A DNA stretch of 64,000 bases, taken from Massilia sp. PDC64 (GTDB lineage Bacteria > Pseudomonadota > Gammaproteobacteria > Burkholderiales > Burkholderiaceae_D). Numbering within the stretch: position 1 is the first letter of the stretch; every line of letters starts with the position of its first letter. Position numbers and translations under genes: made by a program. The notes under the pieces are model-generated. The model had not been told where the DNA came from. It worked only from the letters and a program-made list of their open reading frames with translations, and ran no database searches. The stretch is from NCBI RefSeq assembly GCF_900101265.1, contig NZ_FMZS01000017.1:1-64000 (forward strand), in the 5' to 3' direction. Shown here piece by piece: positions 40,185-50,037 of the stretch.

Positions 40185-41852
40185 TCAAAACGTCTCCCAC
40201 TCCTCCGCCACGACCGGCTCCACCTTCTTCTCCTTGCGCACCGGCTGCACCGCCAGCGCAGCCCGTGGCTTGGCCACAACAGCCGGACGCACCGCCTGCA
40301 CCGCCTGCCCCGTCTGGAACGTGCCGACCAGCGCCGCCAGCTGGCGCGCCTGCTCCTGCATCGAATCCGCCGCGGCGGCCGCCTGTTCGACCAGTGCCGC
40401 GTTCTGCTGCGTGACCTGGTCCATCTGCGTGATGGCCTGGTTGACCTGCTCGATGCCGGAACGCTGCTCCTCGCTGGCGGCGGCGATCTCGCCGATCAGG
40501 TCCGTCACGCGGCGCACGCTGCCGACGACGTCTTCCATCGTGCTGCCGGCCTGGTCGACCAGCTTCGTGCCCGCCTCGACCTTTTCCACGGAATCGCCGA
40601 TCAAGCCCTTGATTTCCTTGGCGGCCGCGGCCGAACGCTGGGCCAGGCTGCGCACTTCGCCCGCGACGACGGCGAACCCGCGCCCCTGCTCGCCCGCGCG
40701 CGCCGCTTCCACGGCCGCGTTCAGCGCCAGGATGTTCGTCTGGAAGGCGATGCCGTCGATGACGGTGATGATGTCGGCGATCTTCTTCGACGAGGCGTTG
40801 ATCGAACCCATCGTGCTGACCACCTGCGCGACGACGTCGCCGCCGCGCTGGGCCGTCTCGGACGCGCTGGCCGCCAGCTGGGTGGCCTGGCGCGCATTGT
40901 CCGCGTTCTGGCGGACGGTCGACGTCAGTTCTTCCATCGACGACGCCGTTTCTTCCAGCGAGCTCGCCTGCTGCTCGGTGCGCGCGGACAGGTCCTGGTT
41001 GCCCGAATTGATTTCGCCGGACGCGGTGGCGATGGTCTCCGTGCCCGTGCGCACGCGGACCACGATGTCCAGCAGCGCATCGTTCATCTCCTTCAGCGCC
41101 GCCATCAGCTCGCCCGTCTCGTCCTTCGACCGCACCTCGACGCGCGCCGTCAGGTCGCCCTGCGCCACGCGTTTGGCGACGCGCACCGCATACCCCAGCG
41201 GCACCGTGATGTTACGGGCCAGCCAGACCGCCAGCCCGAGCGCCAGCACGACGGCCACGACGCCGCCGCCGATCAGCGTGACCGACATCGTGGACGCCAG
41301 CGCGTCCATCGTCTTTTCGCGTTCGTTCATCAGGCCCGCTTCCTCGGCCTTGATGTCGGCCATGAGCTTGCGCATCGCATCCATCCCCTGCTTTCCCTTG
41401 CCCGCCTGCTCGGCCGCCACGACGGCCGCCATATCGGCATCCGTGCCGGCGCGGCGCAATCTGATCGTCGGTTCGGCCGCCCCCTCCATCCATTTCCGTT
41501 CTTCCTCCTCCAGGCGCTGCAGGCGTTCCTGCTGGCGCGGGTTGTCGGCCGTGAGCTTGCGCGCGGCCTCGAGGTGCGTACGGAATTCTTCCTTGCCGGT
41601 GTTATAGGGTTCCAGCGACGCGTCCTGGCCCGTCAGCGCGAAGCCGCGCTGGCCGGTTTCCATGTTCACCAGGCTCGTCAGGGCGGCATCGACCTCCCCG
41701 AGCACCTTGTAGGTGTGGATATTCATGTCGTTCGCATTGCTCAAACGCGAGAAATTGCCGTACGAAAGGCTCACCAGCAGGACGAGGAGCGCCACGACGG
41801 CACCAAAGCCGAGGTACAGACGGGTACCAATTTTGAGGTCGGATAGTCTCAT
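40185..41852 (-). CDS. Methyl-accepting chemotaxis protein with CHASE3 sensor
   Basis: 555 residues from the ATG at 41852. Membrane helix near 12-33, a CHASE3-type periplasmic domain ([38 protein letters not shown]), second helix near 187-210, HAMP, then the signalling hairpin whose tip is near [43 protein letters not shown]. The extreme C-terminus EEWETF is a CheR/CheB-docking pentapeptide (W-E-T-F). Ligand unknown. No che or flagellar genes are adjacent. Confidence 0.96.
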   Translation of the reverse strand: MRLSDLKIGTRLYLGFGAVVALLVLLVSLSYGNFSRLSNANDMNIHTYKVLGEVDAALTSLVNMETGQRGFALTGQDASLEPYNTGKEEFRTHLEAARKLTADNPRQQERLQRLEEEERKWMEGAAEPTIRLRRAGTDADMAAVVAAEQAGKGKQGMDAMRKLMADIKAEEAGLMNEREKTMDALASTMSVTLIGGGVVAVVLALGLAVWLARNITVPLGYAVRVAKRVAQGDLTARVEVRSKDETGELMAALKEMNDALLDIVVRVRTGTETIATASGEINSGNQDLSARTEQQASSLEETASSMEELTSTVRQNADNARQATQLAASASETAQRGGDVVAQVVSTMGSINASSKKIADIITVIDGIAFQTNILALNAAVEAARAGEQGRGFAVVAGEVRSLAQRSAAAAKEIKGLIGDSVEKVEAGTKLVDQAGSTMEDVVGSVRRVTDLIGEIAAASEEQRSGIEQVNQAITQMDQVTQQNAALVEQAAAAADSMQEQARQLAALVGTFQTGQAVQAVRPAVVAKPRAALAVQPVRKEKKVEPVVAEEWETF

Positions 41853-42012
41853 GGAGTCAATATTGTGTGGGGTTTGACTGTGATCGGATGTGTACTTTTC
41901 GCTTACAACAGTTGCGATTGGGAAATATACACGAAAACGATACAATGTTGTGCCACATCAATATTTTCGTCAGTTTTAGGCCACATCCGTCTTTTTTCAA
42001 AGCAAAAAGGCG

Positions 42013-42038
42013 AAAAAAAACCGCGGACACGCCGCGGC
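42013..42038 (-). terminator. Terminator of topB
   Basis: Minus-strand stem CCGCGG (42032-42037 with 42021-42026), five-base loop, then a run of T (A at 42013-42020). It lies about 24 bases beyond the topB stop. Confidence 0.85.
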
Positions 42039-42060
42039 TTTGATTGAACTGACAACCGGT

Positions 42061-44754
42061 TTATTCGCCGGCGACTGCTTTCTTGCTCGTCGTGGCACGC
42101 TTGGCCGGCGCTTTCCGGGCCGCAGCCGTCTTCGCAGGCGCCTTGACGGCGGATTTCGCGGCAGACTTCGGGGCGGTGGTCCTGGTCGCTGCGGCCTTGC
42201 GCGCGGCCGGCTTGGCGGCAGCCGTCTCCGCGCCACCGTCGGCTTCGTCCGCCTGGTCCTTGCCCTTGGCGGCGCCCGGCTTGGCCTTGCGTTCCTCGAA
42301 CTCGAAGCTGATCTTGCCGTCCTTGCCGCGCACGAGGAATGCCTTGAACGGACGGCGCGTGCGTTGCGAAATAAAGCCCGGCAGCAAGTCGGTCTTACCC
42401 TCGTTCAGCAGCTTGGCCATCTGCTCCGGCAGGATTTCCTGCTGCAGGATGATGCGGCTGCTGCGGAAATCGCAGGTCTTCGGCTTGGCCACCGTGTGCT
42501 CGCAGACGTACGCAAGGCCCATCTCGTAGACGTTGCCGGTGCATTTCGGGCACGGGCCGAGCGGGGTCTGGCCCGTGAAGTCCACGCCTTCGCCCTCTTC
42601 GCCCTCGTCCTGGTCCTGGCCGAAGTCGAATTCCAGCTTGTAGTTGTGGATGTCCTCGTCGCGCACGATGCGCAGGATCGCGGCGAACGGCCGGCCCATC
42701 TTCGAGCGGAAGCCCTGCAGCGGACCGATCGTGCGGTTCGCCAGCAATTCCTCGACTTCCTCGATCTCGAACTGGCGGCCGCCCGGCACCTTGCTCATCG
42801 AGAAATCGCACTTCGTGCAGGCGAAGCGGCGGTAGTTTTCCTTGACGACGCCGCCGCAGTTCGGGCACGGCGTACGCAACGTCGCGTACTCGCCCGGGAT
42901 CGTGTCGTTGTTGTATTCCTTGGCGCGCTTGACGATGATCTCGGTCATCTCGGCGATCTCGCGCATGAATTCTTCGCGCGAAATCTGGCCCTTTTCCATC
43001 TGGGACAGCTTGTATTCCCACTCGCCCGTCAGTTCCGGCGCCGTCAATTCGTTGACGCCCAGGCCGCGCAGCAGGGTCATCAGCTGGAACGCCTTGGCGG
43101 TCGGGATCAGCTCGCGCCCTTCGCGCAGCAGGTATTTTTCCGTCAACAAGCCTTCGATGATCGCCGCGCGCGTCGCCGGCGTGCCGAGGCCCTTGCCGGC
43201 CATCGCATCGCGTAGTTCGTCGGAATCGACCAGCTTGCCGGCACCTTCCATCGCCGACAGCAAGGTCGCTTCGTTGTAGCGTGCGGGCGGTTTCGTCACG
43301 AGGCCGTTGGCCGTGACCTTCTCGGTGAGCACCTTCTCGCCCTTCGCCACCGGCACGAGGCTGGCGCCATCCTTGTCGTCGCCCGTCGTGTCCTTGCCGT
43401 ACACCGCGAGCCAGCCGGGGTTCGTCATGACCTTGCCCTCGGTCTTGAACTGGTGGCCTTCCACTTCCGTATAGCGGGTCGTCACGAGGAATTCCGCGGC
43501 CGGGAAGAACACGGCCATGAAGCGGCGGGTGACGAGGTCGTACAGTTTCTGTTCCGGCTCGGACAGGTTCTTCGGCACGACACCGGTCGGGATGATCGCG
43601 AAGTGGTCCGAGATCTTGCTGTTGTCGAAGATGCGCTTGTTCGGCTTGACCCAGCCCTTGTCCAGGATCTGCTTGGCGAACTGGTGGTAGTTCGGGTTGC
43701 CCTTCAACACTTCCAGGGTCGACTTGACGGTGTTCAGGTAGTCTTCCGGCAGCGCGCGCGAATCCGTACGGGGATAGGTCAGCACCTTGTGCTTTTCGTA
43801 CAGCGCCTGGGCCAGGCCCAGCGTGTTCTTGGCCGAGAAGCCGAAGCGGCCGTTGGCCTCGCGCTGCAGCGACGTCAGGTCGAACAGCGCGGGCGCCATC
43901 GACGTCGTCGGCTTCGATTCCTCGGTGACATTACCCTGCTTGCCCATGCAGGCGGCGACGATCGCTTCCGCGTCGACTTTCGACCACAGGCGCTCGGCCC
44001 GTTTTTCCGGGTCGGCGTCGTCCTTCTTGAATTTCGTGTCGAGCCAGCGGCCTTCGTACATGCCGGCCGCGCAGCGGAATTCCGCGCGCACTTCCCAGTA
44101 ATCGCGCGGCACGAATTTCTTGATCTTCTCTTCGCGCTCGACGACGATCGACAGGGTCGGCGTCTGCACGCGGCCCACGGTCGTCAGGTAGAAACCGCCT
44201 TCCTTCGAGTTGAATGCGGTCATCGCGCGGGTGCCGTTGATGCCGATCAGCCAGTCCGCTTCCGAGCGGCAACGTGCGGCATCGGCCAGCGGCAGCATTT
44301 CCTGGTCGCTGCGCAGGTGGGCGAAACCGTCGCGGATCGCGTTCGGCGTCATCGATTGCAGCCACAGGCGCTTGACGGTCTGCTTGGCCTTGGCGTTCTG
44401 GGCGATCAGGCGGAAGATCAGTTCACCTTCGCGGCCCGCGTCGCATGCGTTGATCAGGGTGTCGATGTCCTTGCGCTTGATCAGCTTGTTCAGCACTTTG
44501 AGGCGCGATTCCGTCTTCGCGATCGGATTCAGCGCGAAGTACGGCGGGATCACCGGCAGGTGAGCGAAACTCCATTTGCCGCGCTTGACGTCGTATTCCT
44601 CGGGCACCGCGATCTCGAGCAGGTGGCCGACGGCGGACGACAGGACGTATTCGTCGGATTCGAAATACTCATCGTGCTTGGTAAAGCCGCCGAGCGCCTT
44701 GGCGATGTCGTTCGCCACGGAGGGCTTTTCGGCAATGATGAGGGCTTTGGTCAT
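42061..44754 (-). CDS. topB: DNA topoisomerase III with long Lys/Ala-rich tail
   Basis: 897 residues. TOPRIM at the N-terminus (ALIIAEKPSVANDIAKALGG and NACDAGREGELIFRLI); catalytic Y327 in LTYPRTDSRALPEDY. Two zinc-ribbon-like cysteine sets follow (RTPCPNCGGVVKENYRRFACTKC and GPCPKCTGNVYEMGLAYVCEH). The last about 55 residues are Lys/Ala/Pro-rich, histone-H1-like, likely unstructured and DNA-binding. Longer than E. coli TopB (653). Decatenates DNA and resolves replication or recombination intermediates. Confidence 0.95.
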   Translation of the reverse strand: MTKALIIAEKPSVANDIAKALGGFTKHDEYFESDEYVLSSAVGHLLEIAVPEEYDVKRGKWSFAHLPVIPPYFALNPIAKTESRLKVLNKLIKRKDIDTLINACDAGREGELIFRLIAQNAKAKQTVKRLWLQSMTPNAIRDGFAHLRSDQEMLPLADAARCRSEADWLIGINGTRAMTAFNSKEGGFYLTTVGRVQTPTLSIVVEREEKIKKFVPRDYWEVRAEFRCAAGMYEGRWLDTKFKKDDADPEKRAERLWSKVDAEAIVAACMGKQGNVTEESKPTTSMAPALFDLTSLQREANGRFGFSAKNTLGLAQALYEKHKVLTYPRTDSRALPEDYLNTVKSTLEVLKGNPNYHQFAKQILDKGWVKPNKRIFDNSKISDHFAIIPTGVVPKNLSEPEQKLYDLVTRRFMAVFFPAAEFLVTTRYTEVEGHQFKTEGKVMTNPGWLAVYGKDTTGDDKDGASLVPVAKGEKVLTEKVTANGLVTKPPARYNEATLLSAMEGAGKLVDSDELRDAMAGKGLGTPATRAAIIEGLLTEKYLLREGRELIPTAKAFQLMTLLRGLGVNELTAPELTGEWEYKLSQMEKGQISREEFMREIAEMTEIIVKRAKEYNNDTIPGEYATLRTPCPNCGGVVKENYRRFACTKCDFSMSKVPGGRQFEIEEVEELLANRTIGPLQGFRSKMGRPFAAILRIVRDEDIHNYKLEFDFGQDQDEGEEGEGVDFTGQTPLGPCPKCTGNVYEMGLAYVCEHTVAKPKTCDFRSSRIILQQEILPEQMAKLLNEGKTDLLPGFISQRTRRPFKAFLVRGKDGKISFEFEERKAKPGAAKGKDQADEADGGAETAAAKPAARKAAATRTTAPKSAAKSAVKAPAKTAAARKAPAKRATTSKKAVAGE

Positions 44755-44951
44755 ATGATTCCTAGATTGGGCGGCTCGATAAAGCCGGCCACTTATTAAC
44801 TTATTCTTAGCTTATTGGTAACAACCAGCAGGTAGCGGCCAATGATAAGCGGGTTGCCGCGCAATCCGCAAGTAGACTGTGCCTGCGTGCGCGTTGATGC
44901 AACCCGGCCATGCTGCCTTGAAAAATACGCTTGATCTTGCTCTACCGCAAG

Positions 44952-44976
44952 AAAAAACGGGGCCGCAGCCCCGTTT
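44952..44976 (-). terminator. Terminator of smg
   Basis: Minus-strand stem AAACGGGGC / GCCCCGTTT (44955-44963 and 44968-44976), four-base loop, then T-run (A at 44952-44957). It lies 22 bases after the smg stop and separates it from topB. Confidence 0.88.
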
Positions 44977-44998
44977 CACATATTATATGGTAGCACCG

Positions 44999-45463
44999 TC
45001 AATGCAGCAGGCGGGGCGCCGCGTCTTCCTCGTCCGACCCGAACAGGTCGTCGAACATCAGCGCGTCCGGCTCCTTGCCCTGGCTCCACAAGAGCATCAG
45101 GACGATGATCTTCAGCTTGCCCAGCGTGACGGGCGATTCGTCCAGCGCCAGCGCGCGTTCGATGACGATCTCGCGCTGCGACGCAGACAGCAGGCCGGCC
45201 AGTTCCAGGAACTGGATGAAGCCGACGGCGGCGCTGCCGAGCGTATCGACTTCCTGGGCGATGTAGAAACGCGTGCCGCTCGATTCGAGGGCGGGGTTGG
45301 TGGTCCCGGCCATTTCTGTCAGGCCGTTCAGCCAGTCCAGCGCTTCGGAAATTTCGACATCGTCGAAACCGACGGCAGACAGCTTGCGTGCCAGGGCAGC
45401 CGGCTCGGGGCAGGCATCGGGACGATAATACGTCTCGTAAAGATAGACTAGGATGTCGAACAT
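44999..45463 (-). CDS. smg: Smg family protein (DUF494)
   Basis: 154 residues from the ATG at 45463, which begins [13 protein letters not shown], the conserved Smg start. Contains [43 protein letters not shown] and [28 protein letters not shown]. Function unknown; the family is nearly always next to dprA in beta- and gammaproteobacteria, as here (dprA is 122 bases upstream). Confidence 0.95.
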   Translation of the reverse strand: MFDILVYLYETYYRPDACPEPAALARKLSAVGFDDVEISEALDWLNGLTEMAGTTNPALESSGTRFYIAQEVDTLGSAAVGFIQFLELAGLLSASQREIVIERALALDESPVTLGKLKIIVLMLLWSQGKEPDALMFDDLFGSDEEDAAPRLLH

Positions 45464-45585
45464 GGTGACGCTACTGTAGCAGCTAAGCTTCGTGTGGCAC
45501 AAGTGCGTCACGTGCTCCACTGCCGTCCAGAAACATCATCGTTGTTTATCGGCCTTATCGGGTTCACCAGCATATTTTCCCTGCA

Positions 45586-46767
45586 TTATCCCTTCCATAT
45601 CCTCTGGATGAGGCCTCCCGGCAACCGTTCGAGATGCCCTGACAACTCCAGCACGAGCAGGCGCGCGGCCAATTCTCCGGGGCTACAGCCGAGGCGCTCG
45701 AGCAATATGTCGGATTCGACAGGGTCGTGGCCGAGGGCGTCCAGCAGCGCCGCGTCCGCCGGCGCGCTGGTGTGCCTGGCGGCACTGTTATCGATCTTAA
45801 TATCTGTTAATGGAATATCTGCCGCGGGTAGCCGGGCCGCCTGCTGCGCCAGCAGGGGTGACAGCGCGAGCGCTTCCAGCACGTCCCGCGCCGTATCGAC
45901 GAGCTTCGCGCCTTCGCGGATCAGCATGTGGCAACCCTTGGCCAGCGCGGCGTGGATCGAGCCGGGAATCGCGAACACGTCGCGCCCCTGCTCGGCCGCC
46001 TGGCGCGCCGTGATCAGCGAGCCGGACTGCAACGCCGCCTCGACGACGAGCACGCCGGCCGCGAGACCGCTGATGATCCGGTTCCGTTTAGGAAAATTGC
46101 CCGGCAGCGGAGGCGTGCCGACCGGATATTCGCTGACGATGCAGCCTTCCTGCGCGATGCGCTCGCACAGGGCGCGGTTGCGAGTAGGATAGATGATGTC
46201 CGCTCCCGTGCCGACGACGGCGACCGTCCCGCCGCAGCGGCGCAGCGCGCCCTCGTGCGCGGCCGCGTCGATGCCGAGCGCGAGGCCGGACACGATGCAC
46301 AGGCCGGCACCGGACAAGCTTTCCGCGAACGCCTGCGCATTCGCCCTGCCCTGCGCGCTGGCATTGCGGCTGCCGACGATGGCGAGGCTCGGTCCATCCA
46401 GCAAATGGGGCAGCCCTCTAATATAAAGAAGCAAAGGCGGATCGGTGATCCGGGCCAGCAGGTCGGGGTACCCCGGCTCGCCCAGCGCGACGACGTAATG
46501 GCCGGGCCGGGCAAGCCAGTCCAGCGTCGCATCGAGCAGGCGGAGCGTCGCCTCGGACGGCGGTTGCAGCAGCGCGCGCGCCTGGGCCGGCGCCACGTGC
46601 GTGGACAACGAGGAAAAGTCGGCGGAGAAGATGGCGTCCGGGCTGCCGAACGCCGCCAGCAGCGCGGCGGCCGCACGCGGTCCGATGCCGGCGGTGCGCT
46701 CCAGGCGGAGCCAGGCTGCCAGGGAGGTCGATCGTGCAGGCGCTGCGGAAAGGTCCGTGTCCTGCAC
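45586..46767 (-). CDS. dprA: DNA-processing protein DprA
   Basis: 393 residues. N-terminal SAM-like helices (WLRLERTAGIGPRAAAALLAAFGS), a Rossmann-type core (PSLAIVGSRNASAQGRANAQAF, VSGLALGIDAAAHEGALR, VGTGADIIYPTRNRAL, FPKRNRIISGLAAGVLVVEA) and a C-terminal winged helix (ALLDALGHDPVESDILLERLG). DprA loads RecA on incoming single-stranded DNA in natural transformation. Gap to the LysM gene is seven bases. Confidence 0.96.
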   Translation of the reverse strand: MQDTDLSAAPARSTSLAAWLRLERTAGIGPRAAAALLAAFGSPDAIFSADFSSLSTHVAPAQARALLQPPSEATLRLLDATLDWLARPGHYVVALGEPGYPDLLARITDPPLLLYIRGLPHLLDGPSLAIVGSRNASAQGRANAQAFAESLSGAGLCIVSGLALGIDAAAHEGALRRCGGTVAVVGTGADIIYPTRNRALCERIAQEGCIVSEYPVGTPPLPGNFPKRNRIISGLAAGVLVVEAALQSGSLITARQAAEQGRDVFAIPGSIHAALAKGCHMLIREGAKLVDTARDVLEALALSPLLAQQAARLPAADIPLTDIKIDNSAARHTSAPADAALLDALGHDPVESDILLERLGCSPGELAARLLVLELSGHLERLPGGLIQRIWKG

Positions 46768-46774
46768 GGTGGAT

Positions 46775-47890
46775 TTACTCCGGTGATTTTGCGACGTCGC
46801 CGACCTGCACCGGCTTCGTCACCTGCATGACCAGGCCATACGCGACGTGGTCGAAAACCCGGAAGATGAACAGGTCGCCGTATTGCTCGTCCGGGAGCCT
46901 CAGTTTCGCCTTGCCGAACCCGAGGAAACCTTTGCTTTCCGGGTCCGTCACGGTCTGCCCGAGATGATAAAGCTGCAGCACGGCGCCGACATCGAGTCCG
47001 TCAAGCGTGCCCCGGTTGACAGTCACGACCTGGTTCTGCGACGCATAGTTCGACTCGGCTGCGAGCGCCATCACGCGTGCCGCCACCGGCCGCGCGGGCG
47101 CGTGCGGGACATAGTTGCGCAGCGGCGTGGGCGGCGTCGGCAACAGGCGATCGCCGACGCCCATCTCCTTCACGGACCGGGTGACGACGAACGTGTGCAC
47201 GTCCGTGCCCGGCCCCGCTTCCTTCACGACGCGTGCGGTGCCGACATAGGCGGCCTCGTGGGCAACGACCTTGTCCGTATCCGGATCGACCAGTGCCTTG
47301 CCCGGACGGAAGACCTGGAAGCTGGTCGCCCCGTCGAGCGGGCCGCGCACATAGATGCGGTCGCCCTCGCCCAGGTACAGCCGGTCTTCCTGCGCGGCCA
47401 CGATGCGCGCGGCATTCGCCAGCGCCTGCGCCTCGACGACGAGCGGCTGGGTCAGGAAGGGCTCGATCGCGCTGGCCGGGATCGCGGGCACGGCATTGTC
47501 CTGGTCGAGGTTTTCCGTGCGCAGCTGCGGGGAAAGACGCACGAGCGGCGGCTGGCCGGCATCCGTGTCGCTGCCCGGCCTGTTCAGGGTGAGGCGGCCG
47601 CGGGCGCGGTCGAAATAGACGATCTGGCCCGGATAGATCCAGTGCGGATTGCGGATCTCGTCGCGGTTCATGCCCCACACCTGGGGCCAGCACCACGGAT
47701 GCTCGAGGAAGGCGCCGGAAATGTCCCACAGGGTATCTCCCTTGACGACGACGTGCTGGTCGGGAGCATTCGGGCGAAATGCGCAGTTCGTGGCGGCCTG
47801 GGCGGAAACGGCGGCGCAAGCGGCGAAAAGGGCCGCGGCGGCGGCGCGGATCGCGAGCGACCGGGCAACGCCTGTGCTAAAATTTTTCAT
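46775..47890 (-). CDS. Secreted LysM domain protein
   Basis: 371 residues from the ATG at 47890; a longer frame lacks a signal peptide. Signal peptide to about residue 32 (AVSAQA). One LysM domain (about 46-93: HVVVKGDTLWDISGAFLEHPWCWPQVWGMNRDEIRNPHWIYPGQIVYF) binds peptidoglycan. The remainder is beta-rich (PLDGATSFQVFRPGKALVDPDTDKVVAHEAAYVGTARV). First gene of the LysM-dprA-smg run, conserved in betaproteobacteria; role unknown, periplasmic. Confidence 0.93.
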   Translation of the reverse strand: MKNFSTGVARSLAIRAAAAALFAACAAVSAQAATNCAFRPNAPDQHVVVKGDTLWDISGAFLEHPWCWPQVWGMNRDEIRNPHWIYPGQIVYFDRARGRLTLNRPGSDTDAGQPPLVRLSPQLRTENLDQDNAVPAIPASAIEPFLTQPLVVEAQALANAARIVAAQEDRLYLGEGDRIYVRGPLDGATSFQVFRPGKALVDPDTDKVVAHEAAYVGTARVVKEAGPGTDVHTFVVTRSVKEMGVGDRLLPTPPTPLRNYVPHAPARPVAARVMALAAESNYASQNQVVTVNRGTLDGLDVGAVLQLYHLGQTVTDPESKGFLGFGKAKLRLPDEQYGDLFIFRVFDHVAYGLVMQVTKPVQVGDVAKSPE

Positions 47891-48142
47891 TGGAGAGTCC
47901 GTAAAGTGCCGTATCGACACGGGTGCTACGCCACCTCGGCCGGCAACAACGCAGGAACCAGACGACTCTTCGACCGCGCAGCGGATCATGAAGGGTCGCA
48001 ATAGTTGCCTTACTGAATCAAATTCTGCCGAGAAATCCCTGAACTAGCAAGACAAACCGCACCCGGCAGCGGGGGCGGCGTGTTGCGTTTATGCCCGCGC
48101 GGCCCAATATACCGATTACTGATTGATTTCGAATACACAGCC

Positions 48143-48670
48143 ATGGCCTTACTGAACATTCTCCGCTACCCCGACCCGCGCCTGCACAAGGTTGCCAAGC
48201 CGGTCACCGAATTCGGCGACCGCCTCCACAAGCTGGTGGCGGACATGGCCGAAACCATGTACGACGCGCCGGGCGTGGGCCTGGCCGCCACGCAAGTCGA
48301 CGTGCACGAGCGCGTCGTCGTCATCGACGTGACCGAGACCAAGGACAACCTGCTGGTCTTCGTCAACCCGGAAATCGTCTGGTCCAGCCCGGAAAAGCAG
48401 GTCTACGACGAAGGCTGCCTGTCCGTGCCAGGCATCTATGACGGCGTCGAGCGTCCCGCGCGCGTGAAGGTGCGCGCCGTCGACCAGTTCAACAAGCCGT
48501 TCGAGATCGAGGCCGACGGCCTGCTCGCCGTGTGTATCCAGCACGAGATGGACCACTTGATGGGCAAGGTCTTCGTGGAATATCTGTCGCCGCTGAAGCG
48601 CAACCGCATCAAGACGAAGCTGCAGAAGGAAGAGCGCGACATGCAGCGTAATGCTGCCCGCCGCGCATGA
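48143..48670 (+). CDS. def: Peptide deformylase
   Basis: 175 residues from the ATG at 48143. All three metal motifs are present: [17 protein letters not shown] and [12 protein letters not shown]. Removes the formyl group from nascent proteins. Overlaps fmt by four bases, the standard def-fmt pair. Divergent from the LysM gene across 252 bases. Confidence 0.98.
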   Translation: MALLNILRYPDPRLHKVAKPVTEFGDRLHKLVADMAETMYDAPGVGLAATQVDVHERVVVIDVTETKDNLLVFVNPEIVWSSPEKQVYDEGCLSVPGIYDGVERPARVKVRAVDQFNKPFEIEADGLLAVCIQHEMDHLMGKVFVEYLSPLKRNRIKTKLQKEERDMQRNAARRA

Positions 48671-49629
48671 GCAAAGAGAAAATGCGGGTTGTCTTCGCCG
48701 GCACGCCGGAATTCGCCGCCGTCGCCCTGCGCAGCCTGCTCGATGCAGGCTTTACGGTGCCGCTCGTGCTGACCCAGCCGGACCGCCCGGCCGGGCGCGG
48801 CATGCAGTTGCAGGCGTCAAGCGTGAAACAGGTCGCCGTCGCGCACGGCATCGAGGTCTTGCAGCCGCTGTCGCTGCGCATGGACGCGAAGGATCCGCAG
48901 CGCGCGGCCGAAGCGAAGGCCGCGCACGAGCGCCTGCTGGCGACGGACTACGACGTGATGGTCGTCGCGGCCTACGGCCTGATCCTGCCCCGCTCCACCC
49001 TGGACATCAAGCCGTGTATCAATATCCACGGCTCCATCCTGCCCCGCTGGCGCGGCGCCGCCCCGATCCACCGCGCGATCGAAGCGGGCGATGCCGAGAC
49101 GGGCGTCACGATCATGGAGATGGAAGAAGGCCTGGACACGGGCCCGATGCTGCTCATGGAGCGTATCGCCATCGAGGACACGGACACGACCGGCAGCCTG
49201 CACGACAAGCTGGCGGCGCTCGGGGGCCACATGATCGTCGAGGCGCTGCAGAAAATGGCGAAGGGACAACTGGAAGCCGTGCCCCAGCCGGAAGACGGCG
49301 TGACCTATGCCGCGAAGATCGGCAAGGAAGAAGCGAAGCTGGACTGGACGCTGCCGGCCGTCGAGCTGGCGCGCAAGGTACGCGCGTTCAACCCGTTCCC
49401 GGGCGCCCATGGCCAGGCAGGTGCGACCACGGTCAAGATCTGGAACGCCCAACCGGCCGACGGCCAGGGCCAGCCGGGCCAGGTGCTGCAGGCGGATGCG
49501 CAAGGCATCGTCGTCGCGTGCGGCACCGGTGCGCTGCGTTTGACGGAGTTGCAAAAGCCGGGCGGCAAACGTCTGGCGGCGGGCGAATTCCTGAAGGGCT
49601 TTTCGTTCGACGGCCTCGTATTTGCGTAA
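48667..49629 (+). CDS. fmt: Methionyl-tRNA formyltransferase
   Basis: 320 residues. [23 protein letters not shown] at the start, [45 protein letters not shown] (formyl-transfer loop) and a C-terminal OB-like domain ([17 protein letters not shown]). Formylates initiator Met-tRNA. Unlike the usual betaproteobacterial order, rsmB does not follow; a terminator does. Confidence 0.98.
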   Translation: MSKEKMRVVFAGTPEFAAVALRSLLDAGFTVPLVLTQPDRPAGRGMQLQASSVKQVAVAHGIEVLQPLSLRMDAKDPQRAAEAKAAHERLLATDYDVMVVAAYGLILPRSTLDIKPCINIHGSILPRWRGAAPIHRAIEAGDAETGVTIMEMEEGLDTGPMLLMERIAIEDTDTTGSLHDKLAALGGHMIVEALQKMAKGQLEAVPQPEDGVTYAAKIGKEEAKLDWTLPAVELARKVRAFNPFPGAHGQAGATTVKIWNAQPADGQGQPGQVLQADAQGIVVACGTGALRLTELQKPGGKRLAAGEFLKGFSFDGLVFA

Positions 49630-49650
49630 CAACTAGCAACAATAATTAAG

Positions 49651-49690
49651 AAGGGCATCAACCGGTTTGCGCCGGGTGATGCCCTTTTTG
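49651..49690 (+). terminator. Terminator of def-fmt
   Basis: Stem AAGGGCATCA-A-CCGG / CCGG-G-TGATGCCCTT (49651-49665 and 49672-49686) with one mismatch, then TTTTT. It lies 21 bases after the fmt stop. Confidence 0.93.
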
Positions 49691-49720
49691 CTTTCTGTCG
49701 GATGGCATGCCGTTCCGGCA

Positions 49721-49767
49721 TCAGGTCTGCAAATCAGGTCTGCACATGAGCGGGGCGCTGTGCCCCG
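49721..49767. other. Short direct repeat and GC hairpin downstream of the BrnA-like gene
   Basis: TCAGGTCTGCA occurs twice (49721-49731 and 49734-49744), followed by the hairpin CGGGGC-GCTGT-GCCCCG (49751-49767). The hairpin may end the minus-strand BrnA-like transcript, but has no T-run. Confidence 0.4.
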
Positions 49768-49788
49768 ACCATCAAGACATGAAAGGAA

Positions 49789-50022
49789 TCAGTGCTGCTC
49801 GCCCTGAGCACGCACGCGATTCGCTTCCATGTATTCACGCAGGACCTGGTTGATGCGGGTCTGGTAGCCGGGGCCAGCCGACTTGAACCATTCCAGCATG
49901 TCCACATCCAGGCGAATGGTGACGATTTGTTTCACACCGGCGACAGCGTGGGCCTTGGCCGGGGCGCTGTCTTCGTTGCGGGTTGCCGGCTGGTCCCATT
50001 CAGGCACATATTCTTTGTTCAT
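49789..50022 (-). CDS. BrnA-like antitoxin family protein without toxin
   Basis: 77 residues from the ATG at 50022, preceded by GGAAGA. The C-terminal half (VKQIVTIRLDVDMLEWFKSAGPGYQTRINQVLREYMEAN) is the ribbon-helix-helix-type DNA-binding domain of the BrnA family. In BrnTA operons a BrnT ribonuclease gene of about 90 codons precedes brnA; the 312 bases upstream of this gene hold no such frame. It may therefore serve as a stand-alone repressor, perhaps of itself or divergent metH. Confidence 0.78.
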   Translation of the reverse strand: MNKEYVPEWDQPATRNEDSAPAKAHAVAGVKQIVTIRLDVDMLEWFKSAGPGYQTRINQVLREYMEANRVRAQGEQH

Positions 50023-50037
50023 TGCAATTCTTCCCAT

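Noticed and set aside
41853-41920. FliA (sigma-28)-like promoter for the chemoreceptor: TAAGCGAA ... CCGATCA on the minus strand
   Set aside because: The -10-like element differs from GCCGATAA and the spacer is one to two bases short; not convincing without more examples.
44755-44951. Possible small gene between topB and the smg terminator
   Set aside because: No frame with a ribosome site and protein-like composition; the stretch looks like the topB promoter region.
48667-49649. Second long frame (332 codons) shifted against fmt
   Set aside because: Arg/Pro/Gly-rich shadow frame; fmt carries all family motifs.
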